Positions 20,001-27,151 of a DNA stretch of 45,258 bases are shown piece after piece. Origin of the DNA: Branchiostoma floridae (lineage: Eukaryota; Chordata; Leptocardii; Amphioxiformes; Branchiostomatidae); contig NC_049983.1 in NCBI RefSeq assembly GCF_000003815.2, positions 1,963,917 through 2,009,174 on the forward strand. Reading direction: 5' to 3'. Each line of letters opens with the position of its first letter. Within the stretch, counting starts at the first letter, position 1. The notes beneath the pieces are model-generated. The model had not been told where the DNA came from and searched no databases. It was given only the letters and a program-made list of their open reading frames with translations. The translations under genes and the position numbers were made by a program.

Positions 20001-23000
20001 TATGACGCATAGATCCCTTGGTACTATACGTCGTGTGAATTCCTCTGTCGAATTTCTGAAAATTCACATTTGTTCTTTGGTACATACATTTAAAAGGAGA
20101 TAATTACAGATTGCATTTTGAAACCAAAATTTCCACAGAAAATATTCGAAACATGGTAGTCTTTTCCTCTTTAGAACAGCAAAACTCATTATCAATGTTA
20201 ACAGAAGGAGCCATTCCCCCTTCTTGCAGTCTGTACATACTCCCTCTGATCTGGAATATGTTTCGCTCCTTTTGATTGGCCAATGCCTTCATATCCTGTG
20301 TGTATCGCTCCTTCTGATTGGTTAGAATGAATCGACACCGGTGCCGGTGTCGATTCATTATGACCAATCAGAAGGGCGATACATGCCGAGTTGGCGGGAA
20401 TCTATGTATTACGGTGTCATAACCAAGGTGGAACGGGGCCTTCTGATTGGTCCGCGGCGCCTTGCTATATGATAATTGCTTTTATCAAGGTGCTATAATA
20501 GGAAACACAACGTTTCCAAAAACACCCTTGACGTATACTCACGGCCTTCATCAATTTTGCTCTTCTGTCCGTCAACGACAATGTAGGTGGTCTCTCCGTA
20601 GGGGCCATCCAAGAAACCCGGATCATCATATGCATACGACTGTGCCCTTACGGAGAAACCCATTGTGACTGTAGAACAAGAACAATATCTTTGAAGTAAG
20701 TACTCATGTGTTGGCAGTTATCATATATAGGACACAGTTAAATCGTTGTTCAGAACAAGTTATTCCCTTACATTTTCGACAGTTCTACTGTAACAAGTAT
20801 AAGGAAGTCATCTACTACAAATATATAGCCATACATGGCAATATATTAGTTAAAAATACGGGAGCTATATACGTGACGTTTTATCTAAATTCACATCACA
20901 TGGGTCGTAAAATACGTGACGTCCAACGTATTACAGAAACGTCACACTTGCGTGCAGCATACGTGGCGTCCTTTTATCAATAACCTAGTTAACGATTTAG
21001 TAGGACGTGACCAATGTCTTTGTAGAACGTACGTTACGTGTTTTAACAGATCCGTGTTTTCACGTCACGTGTGAAACACGTGACGTGTTTTAAAGGGTTT
21101 GGCTACCGCTGTGCCACCTACTTAACGGTCGCATTACTTATTAAATTCAAATCAATGTTACCCTTTAGCAGCCATTTAATTTGAACCTTTCTTGTATCCA
21201 TGTTTATATAGCTTATAAAACAAGACGATCTTTCCTTTACCTCCGTAGAAGTCCAGCTCTCTGAGCCATGGCTGCCAGCCCCAGTAAGTTTCCGTAATTA
21301 GAAACCTCCAATACCGAGCTGTTCCCTGGAACTCGCCGAACTCCTGTCGCTGGTCCGTTCCTCCCTGTACGTTAGTAACGGTCACGACGTCCTCCCAATT
21401 GTACGGACTGCCACCTTGTGACTTCTGCAGCGTGAAGGCTGCGATGTCATGGTCGGTGTCTCCGTAGTTGTTAACAGCGACGCGAGTGATAGTATGTGGC
21501 GCTGTGAGGTCCAGGACAATGTACCAGTTGTTGTAGTTTCTGTCCGTGCCTTGAGGGTTCCAGAATGTCCCAGTGTCCCCATCCAAGGCCTTTGCGGCAT
21601 CATACGTCTGTCCGTTGAATACCCACGGTGTGCCGGCGGAGTCCACAACCCATGACGGATCCGGTTCCAGCCACACATCTGGAGAAGTATAATAATAATC
21701 TTTATTGCAAATTCATGCCCGAGGGCTAATTGCATACAAACTAATGTAGTAGTGGTATACATAAACATACTTAACAAAGAAGGGAAATGATAAGTATAGA
21801 TAAATCAAAAGGGAATAACGTCTAAACGTCTAACTAAATCAATTTCTACTTTCCCAAGCTTTTATCACCTTACCGACCAACAAAACCATCTTCTTGCTTA
21901 AGGTACCGTTTTTAATACGAAATATTGACAGAGAAATGATGACGTACGTTATGGTTGATGGGTTTGACTTCTTTTCCGTATGCAGTAGAGGATTGAATTG
22001 TCCAACATTTTCATATATAAATTGTATCTCAAAGACCAATACCCGCTTCTGCTGTTGAGTTACCCAGTTTGATGTACTTGATAGATGGACAAAATGCTCA
22101 AACCTGATATATGAATCCGGTCGTACATGTTGCCATCCGATGAAAACACTTTCTCCTCATCTGAGCAGACCCTGCTTTTCAAATAGCATTGGTTGACTAT
22201 GTTGTACTGAAACGACAGGCACGTCGAGTCGGCACAACACGCTTCCGCACAGCCCTGGAGGGTGACACCAGGGGGACTGGATATGTCTGAACTTGGACCT
22301 GAACAATCAGTCCGGGGGAAGTGGCGAAACGCTGATAATCCGCATGTTTCTGAAACATATGAACGAAGCTTGAAGCCCCGGTCACAAGCGCGTACGATTT
22401 ACCACAGTACGTCGTAAGTCGGGGAACAATCGGGCGCAATAGTTAAATATATAAAGCCGTGGTCACAAGGATCGTAGTGCATCGTGCGCTAAGGTCTATA
22501 AGGCCCCGATCACAAGAATCGTACGATTGACTGCGATGGATGTTTTATGCGCGGTATTAGCGCAGTGCGTCGTAAGTCGGGGGAGAATCGCACGCAATGG
22601 TTTAAATATATGAAGCCGTGGTCACAAGGATCGTAGTGCATCGTACGATGAGGTCATAAGAGCGAACCTGGGTCAATCGCAGGTAAATCATAGTAAATCG
22701 GGGAGCGTCCGATGACGAAAATAGAGCTGAAATGTTTTTTGAACATGTTCAAAATTTCTCCATCGTCGTACGATTTTTATTGCCGCCATAGCAGACTTCA
22801 TTACGGCCATTTTTTTCTAACGATGACGTTAAAGATTCATACATTTTTAGCTTGGTGTGATGGTTTCAGTTTTCCATATGGTTTCAGTTTTTCAGAAAAT
22901 TGAACTACATCAGACGCAACTGTTTACCGTAGCAACCAGAGAACAGCGCGCCCGTAGAGGAGTCAGCCTACAAGGCAATATTTTCCACGTGGCAGATTCA

Positions 23001-25443
23001 GTATCACGCACAGGTGAGGCATGCATTTGTTTGATGGCTACATACTCGTGGGTTCATAATTAGATCAGATCTCATCTCTCGCCGGTCTCGGGTCAGTTTA
23101 CCATAACCATAACCATGGGGACAACTCGAACAGAAAGGTAGGTTTATGATTTAATGCTTATGATATGATTTTTGTCTGATGGCATTTTTTGTTGATAGCA
23201 TATCATCCCCCAAAAAAGCAAATATGATTTTCGAAAAAGCCTGACTAGTGGAGCCGGCAAGCAGGCCGATATAACCGTGACAGTACTTGTGATTGATTTG
23301 AACCTTTGTTTGTAAGATTAATGTTGTTATGGTTTCTTTTTACAGTAAAAGACATTATAGGAAGCTTAAGGTATTTTCAACAGCTAGATCCACATTTGGT
23401 TGGTTGAAGAAGCGCAAAAGCGGTCAGGTCAGGTGGCTATTCAGAAGAGACACAAGTGAAAAATCGTACGACGCTGGAAAAATTTTGAACATCATCCGAT
23501 GCTCTTCGATGGCTGATTTTGCTTACGATTTAGCTGCGATCATCGTCCGATATGCGGAATATGCCATCGCAAGGACGTCGTACGATTCTTGTGATTCTTT
23601 CTAACGATGACGTGAATGATTCATATATCTTTAGCATGTTGTGATGGTTTCAGTTTTCACTGATATTATCAGTGTTGACGAAAAGGGAAACTATATCAGT
23701 CGCAACAATTCACAGTAGCAACCAGAGAACAGCACGCCCGTAGAAGAGTCTGCCTCCAAGGCAACATTGAGCACCAGTCTGTTAGCTTGATGGTATAATA
23801 AACAGTGGATTCTTCTTTTTTTTCCCACTATCTACGCGTTCTCGAGTTACACTGGTCTACACACACACACACACACACACACAGAGAGACGCACACACAC
23901 ACACACACAGACGCACACACATATACATACATACATACATACATGTATACTTGTACAGCATACATTCAAACGCTACATAATCTTTCTGGCGAACTTAAAT
24001 ATTGCAATCTTAAAAAGGACCGTCCGTCGACTCGATATCACTAAATACTTTTTTAAAACAACGGATAGTCGTTACCTAACGGATAAAGTTGAACTAGTTT
24101 TATATTTATAAGAATCCCACCTACGTGTTTGTGTAGCTTCTGTGGTGACAAACGTCGTTTGTGGAGCCTGTGTAACCGGAATCACACGTGGAAACCCTGT
24201 GTTCGCCATAGACTGGAGGGAAAGACTGGTGTTCGCCACCCCCAAGGTGATTCTGTCGATTTTCACGCGGATCTGTGTGATTTTCTCTGCAAAACAATTA
24301 TAATCACCTTTTGTGTAAAAAAAAATGTTGATTCGTAGAGCTCTTGTGGCCTTTAGAAGGCCATACCCTACATCATACCTACAGTGGATCTAAGAAATAT
24401 CTTAAATTTTCTACCACCAGACATACACAAAGCCCTAACTCCTTAGACTCTTAATTGAACATAAGCGACTTGCCCTTTGTAATAGCCACAGGCTAGTTGG
24501 GTAACCCTGGCGGTGTGTGCTGAACACCCAAACTAACAAGAGTTCGGAGACCTCATATCTCCATGAAATAGTCTGATTATGTTAATGACTTCCACATTTG
24601 CATAATCTTTGCTTAGTTATGAACACCTGTAAATAACTAACGCTGGCCTACCGCAGGTTGGGACACCCTCCGGCCTTCGAGCGATCCTACCCTCGGTCGG
24701 GTGACCGAGGGTGATGCGGAATACTATATGCTATATGTATACACAACTAAATACGAGCGATAGCTTACACGTGATTTCAGTATCCACTTATTTTTCTTAC
24801 CAAGTTATATTGTCTCGATCGTCTGGAAATTCAACTGACCCCGACAAATCTACCAGAAATAATTGATATTGCCATGTGAATTTGCCCCATTAACGTTCAA
24901 GGCACTCGTACCTTTCCGTAACGCTAAAATGACCCTATCGGGAACTCTAAATCGTCGCAAACTACGATTTCAAACTCGGCGCAGGGTGACATACGACCGC
25001 TGTATGGTCGCATTAGGCAGTGTTTCTGTATCTACAGGACCAGAAATCGTGTGGTAGGTGGCCAGGTTGCCGCTATAGACTATTTCTTAATACTTAGGTT
25101 AGTGGAAAAAATCTAAGAAACCGACAACAAATGACCGCAATGACCAGGTGGTCGCTATGCAAAAGTGGCCGCTAATACAGGTTTAACTGTACAGGCATTG
25201 TAGTGTATTAATACTAGCATTTTAGAACATTCCAAGAGTAGCCTACCCTAAGGCAAATGCATTATTATATAGTATACTTCGGTAGTAATAGTATATTCGG
25301 TACTTACTGGATACGTGACTCAACTGCTGTTTGGTCAGAGCCGTAGCGCCGTACTCCAAGTGTATACACAATACCATCGCAGCCAACAAGCTGCACGTTA
25401 ACCTTAACTGTAACATCATCAAAAGAAAACCTTTAAACTTCAT
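16904..25443 (-). CDS. Secreted F5/8 type C + ILEI (FAM3-like) domain protein, six exons, 3' end not found
   Basis: Exons (minus strand): 25443-25308, 21678-21241, 20668-20543, 19090-18960, 18100-18007 and 17020-16904. All introns are GT-AG and every phase fits (1,1,1,0,1), giving 347 codons plus one base. Residues 1 to about 30 are a signal peptide, about 46-192 an F5/8 type C-like domain, and about 193-347 an ILEI domain (the FAM3/POMGnT1/CEMIP carbohydrate-binding-like fold). Family knowledge suggests a secreted lectin-like protein; the actual ligand is unknown. The ILEI domain ends near VEAFIPT, like the end of FAM3 proteins, so a short last exon is expected below 16904. Introns carry many LINE, SINE and MITE copies. 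Its 5' end diverges from the kringle/SRCR gene at 27100. Confidence 0.85.
17093..17362 (-). repeat. 59-bp tandem repeat derived from a SINE tail
   Basis: Units start at 17141, 17200, 17259 and 17318, about 3.8 copies of a unit with TCGCAAGTGTCTG, GAGCTGCCATTCGG and CCACTCAGGTGACCTCAATA. The flanking GAATTGCGAGGAGCTTAC plus one unit occurs as a single copy in reverse at about 42215-42325, so the array arose by local amplification of that repeat's tail. Confidence 0.9.
17472..17880 (+). mobile_element. LINE 3' end (CR1/L2-like) remnant with tail
   Basis: The open frame 17472-17789 ends FPELPIEWNLLTPSTVGASS then LGTFKERLQ, the typical last conserved block (WN-LP--TV-A-SL-TFK-RL) of LINE reverse transcriptases. 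It is followed by GGTACGCCGAAGGGCGGTTA and an irregular (GATACA)n tail at about 17860-17890. The catalytic domain is absent. It lies between exons 6 and 5 of gene 1, in the opposite orientation to the gene. Confidence 0.7.
18007..18100 (-). CDS. ILEI/F5-8C gene exon 5 (ILEI, HDSG strand)
   Basis: Acceptor TTTCGCTGCAG, donor GTACCG at 18006, phase 0 to 1. Encodes GRIIVVVVHDSGEQAGGQSS and LAPYGSTVTRL; the run of Val followed by D and then -L--YGS matches the ILEI 'G-IV-VAV-DEA----L' and 'L--LGS' blocks. Confidence 0.8.
18315..18720 (-). mobile_element. LINE 3' end with Cys/His C-terminal motif
   Basis: The minus ORF 18717-18451 encodes CERTCRQCMSNVVEDETHFM then SNCSLYNHERKELF, the C-x2-C...VEDE-HF...C-LY---R pattern at the end of many invertebrate LINE polymerases. 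The 3' side runs to TTAGCCCACGGGCAAGAATT then TGCAATAAA, shared with 21690-21730. It sits between exons 5 and 4 of gene 1. Confidence 0.75.
18960..19090 (-). CDS. ILEI/F5-8C gene exon 4 (ILEI core)
   Basis: Acceptor TTTTTTATAATGTCAG, donor CAG|GTAACC at 18959, phase 1 to 0. Encodes KRGHQVFVLNEQTGQVVNK then DFDTYGDAEAATKMEAFL, the diagnostic ILEI pattern (VLN--TG-V----FDTY-------FL). The ORF reads on to a stop at 18903, but the donor and the match of exon 5 make splicing more likely. A SINE ends only about 17 bases upstream of the acceptor. Confidence 0.85.
19108..19591 (-). mobile_element. tRNA-derived SINE with Deu-like central domain
   Basis: On the minus strand: GGCGTGGCGCAGTGG (A-box region, 19572-19587) and GGTTCAAATCC (B box, 19539-19529), then GATCTTGTGCCCTTGGGAAA, a central GGACGTTAAATGGAGGTCCC and TTAAAGAACCCCCACACGTG segment, and a (CTAA)n tail at 19127-19108. 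The central part resembles the Deu domain of deuterostome SINEs. It appears full length (about 480 bp) and lies in intron 3 of gene 1 in the sense direction. Confidence 0.85.
19787..20483. mobile_element. CATATAGC/ATTGG foldback element, copy 2
   Basis: Contains a long inverted repeat at 19787-19962 (GTTAATGACCC ... GGGTCATTAAC, with GGTGTCATAACGCCTGGTCT against AGACCAGGCGTTATGACACC). It then has TTATTATCATATAGCC, TTTTGATTGGCC, TTCTGATTGG, and ends GCTATATGATAAT. The block order is as in 10134-11057. No coding. Confidence 0.7.
20302..20382. repeat. Strong hairpin at the centre of the foldback element
   Basis: The inner arms AATGAATCGACACCGG (20326-20341) and CCGGTGTCGATTCATT (20344-20359) are perfect with a 2-base spacer. 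The outer arms extend to about 39 bases each with few mismatches and carry one ATTGG box on each side. Confidence 0.9.
20543..20668 (-). CDS. ILEI/F5-8C gene exon 3 (ILEI N-terminal part)
   Basis: Acceptor TTGTTCTACAG, donor GTGAGT at 20542, phase 1-1, 42 codons. Encodes TMGFSVRAQSYAYDDPG then GETTYIVVDGQKSKIDEG. The 'I-VDG' strand and the Gly before the next exon fit the start of ILEI domains. Only this frame is open. Confidence 0.75.
20873..21090. promoter_or_regulatory. Cluster of ACGTGACGT-type sites in intron 2 of gene 1
   Basis: ACGTGACG or its inverse occurs repeatedly (20871, 20912, near 21061 and 21080), with variants ACGTGGCG (20961), AACGTCAC (20940) and GTTACGTG. CACGTCACGTGT (21061-21072) and ACACGTGACGTG (21076-21087) form a perfect 12-bp inverted repeat. 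Such motifs resemble CRE, E-box or UPRE-like bZIP/bHLH sites. Function is inferred only; it could instead be an MITE edge. Confidence 0.4.
21241..21678 (-). CDS. ILEI/F5-8C gene exon 2 (F5/8 type C domain)
   Basis: Acceptor TACTTCTCCAG, donor GTAAAG at 21240, phase 1-1, 438 bp. Starts VWLEPDPSWVV; contains ALDGDTGTFWNPQG, NNWYIVLDL, VAVNNYGDT, ARYWRFLITET and WLRELDFYG, the usual order of the discoidin/F5-8C beta-sandwich (ligand spikes, LDL strand, YWRF strand, and a final EL-FYG). Reading through the donor gives a spurious extra 19 residues to a stop. Confidence 0.9.
21685..22040 (-). mobile_element. LINE/retroelement 3' fragment in intron 1 of gene 1
   Basis: On the minus strand the stretch ends TTAGCCCTCGGGCATGAATT then TGCAATAAAGATTATTATTA. 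The same tail occurs at 18325-18360. The (ATT)n end lies only about ten bases from the exon 2 acceptor. A 66-codon minus ORF (22039-21839) may be a decayed coding piece. Confidence 0.6.
22190..23790. repeat. Complex repeat region with CGTACGAT motifs
   Basis: Two features overlap. A tandem repeat of 158-bp period (GTCGTAAGTCGGGG at 22411 and 22569, with GTGGTCACAAGGATCGTAGT and GCATCGT in each). A direct repeat of about 170 bp (22818-22990 and 23600-23770) shares CTAACGATGACGT, GTGATGGTTTCAGTTTT and GTAGCAACCAGAGAACAGC. The palindromic CGTACGA recurs at both sides. Probably a nested or rearranged DNA transposon in intron 1 of gene 1. The 91-codon plus ORF at 23329-23604 has no recognised motif. 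Confidence 0.65.
23828..24537 (+). repeat. Uninterrupted copy of the (CA)n-containing repeat ('empty site' for elements A and B)
   Basis: GCGTTCTCGAGTTACACTGG, (CA)n with GA variants (23860-23920), CATTCAAACGCTA, then directly CATAATCTTTCTGGCGAAC, GTCCGTCGACTCGATATCAC and so on to GGCGGTGTGTGCTGAACA. Collinear with 1525-1682 plus 7515-8115. It is followed at 24541 by an inverted 'ATGGAGGT' end. Confidence 0.85.
24541..24655 (-). repeat. 'ATGGAGGT' family fragment, inverted
   Basis: AGTTCGGAGACCTCATATCT then CCATGAAATAGTC is the reverse complement of the right edge of copies 1 and 2, followed by CACATTTGCATAATC. About 110 bases remain. Confidence 0.65.
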
Positions 25444-27054
25444 AATCAAAGAAAAAAAGATCAACATATTCCCTTGCCAAGATGTCTTTGTTAAGCTCTA
25501 ACAATCTGTCTCCAGTCTACTCGAGTTGGTAGTGATAAAGTCCTTGGAATTTGCCAGCAAGCTGATTTAATTTGTTAGTTAACATAGCAACAAGTAAACG
25601 TATTAACTTCTAGCGCCCGTAACTACGTAACATATAGCGTGTCGCATTGTTCAACTAATTATGAAATTTACCAAGTCGCCTAATGGGGCGGATCAGACAA
25701 AATGAACGTGTCAAAATCACATTACATGTTGCTTAAACCAAGTAGAAAGCAAAGGCAGTCCACTAATAGTCATGCAATAGAACCTGCACCGCTTATGGTC
25801 CCCTCTCACTGCACTTGCTTCACACTTGCGTCACTGCGGGGTCCTGTGGACGCCCTATAGAGGTCTATATAGTCGTGCCATCACCATAATTCGTAAATTT
25901 TCCTCTAGTTAACGCAGTACTCTGTACACACCTTATTATTCGCAACTATATGGTGCCCCAAACTTTTTCCATCGAGTGTGCTATAAAAATGCCAAATTGC
26001 CTATAACAATTGTTTCCGCAATATAATGAATTTGCCTAGACATTGCAGTGCTAGCGAAATGTTTGTATTATATTGTACTGATAAATTTGACGCCAGATGG
26101 CACAAATCGCGCTATTCTTTCGTCTATCGGCTTTTCCACTCTTCCACTTACTATAAAACCGGACGAAACCGGTCGTTTTGAACAGGTGTCGGTTTGAAGG
26201 GTATAATCAACTCACGACATGCCTGAGGCATAGTATAAATGTTTTCCGCCGTGTTAAATGGCAAATAACAAACTTCTGTAACAACCAAATTCAGATTTTC
26301 TTACAACAAAATTTCCTTCCATGTTACAATGGACGCCCCAAATGACCAACCCACGTGCATTCGCCGCCATCTTTAATTTGAACATAACATCCTTTGGTAG
26401 ACAACCTCCGACGCAGAATTGCTGAGATCGGTACAATATCACGCTAGTTATTAACGAAAATTGATGACACCTCAAGCTTGAAAATGACGCGGTATATTTT
26501 GTTTTTACTTTTACGAAGCCCTTTTCAGCGTATTCTGACACCGTATCATATGGTCAGACCTGACTGATATCTGCATTTCAACGAGAACAGTTAGGAATAT
26601 AATTCCTCCGTAGGATTTATGAGGGGTCCTAATCTGGTCATGTCTCTTTGAAAAGAACATCAACCAGCAGATCAAAAATCACGACAATCCGTTGGTCATC
26701 CGTCCGTTATTGTAGTTTTTCACAACGAACCATGTAACAAGGGATGGCATTGAAAGGTGAAAAACAAAAGGCAAGATGACACATTGAAAGCTATACATAC
26801 TTCATCCATGGGTTTTAAAGTGCAGATCAGTTGTTGACCATAGGAAACTGTGATCCCTGTAGGAAAAACCGACGAGGATCACATCTTTAAAACCTCTGCT
26901 TAAGCATGTAAGCAAACATAGTATTAACAACAGACCAATTTCCTTTGCAACAGGCTGTGATTGAAAAAAAAAAAACGCGAGATAGTCATTCCACGTCTTT
27001 GTAGAACCTGGAACGGCCAGTTTCTGGAAACGTTCATGTTAACGAAACTGTTAG
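24680..27054. repeat. Right copy of the segmental duplication (pairs with 8990-11373)
   Basis: Carries exon 1 of gene 1 and the 5' flank of gene 2. ACCCTCGGTC and GACCGAGGGT (24690-24713) form a perfect 10-bp inverted repeat only in this copy. It lacks the 10.1-11.06 kb MITE of the left copy. Confidence 0.8.
25308..25443 (-). CDS. ILEI/F5-8C gene exon 1 (signal peptide)
   Basis: ATG at 25443-25441, chosen because the paralogous exon at 9351 starts at the same place. An in-frame ATG further upstream and MM at residues 9-10 are alternatives. Hydrophobic core LLAAMVLCIHLEYG; GTAAGT donor at 25307, phase 1. Confidence 0.8.
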
Positions 27055-27099
27055 CTGACGACTGTTTACGTGCAAGTATCGGTGAGTGCCAAGCAGAAG
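25444..27099. promoter_or_regulatory. Divergent intergenic region between gene 1 and gene 2
   Basis: 1.66 kb between two start codons on opposite strands. No TATA box at a convincing distance was identified for either gene. The conserved blocks against the left copy (around 25610-25840 and 26545-26690, 26985-27054) are candidates for promoter or enhancer sequence. Minus ORF 26541-26254 has no motif. Confidence 0.4.
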
Positions 27100-27151
27100 A
27101 TGTCGGCGTGGATCTTCATGATAGTGGCATTCAGCTGCGTCATTCCATCAG
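27100..27151 (+). CDS. Kringle-SRCR-trefoil gene exon 1 (signal peptide)
   Basis: ATG at 27100-27102; [17 protein letters not shown] is a compact signal peptide. Donor TCAG|GTAAAT, phase 1, as needed for the next exon. It lies 46 bases past the end of the duplicated block. The link to exon 2, 6.5 kb away, is an inference from strand, phase and lack of alternatives. Confidence 0.65.

Noticed and set aside
26254-26541. 95-codon minus ORF in the divergent intergenic region
   Set aside because: No recognised motif or counterpart in the paralogous left region.
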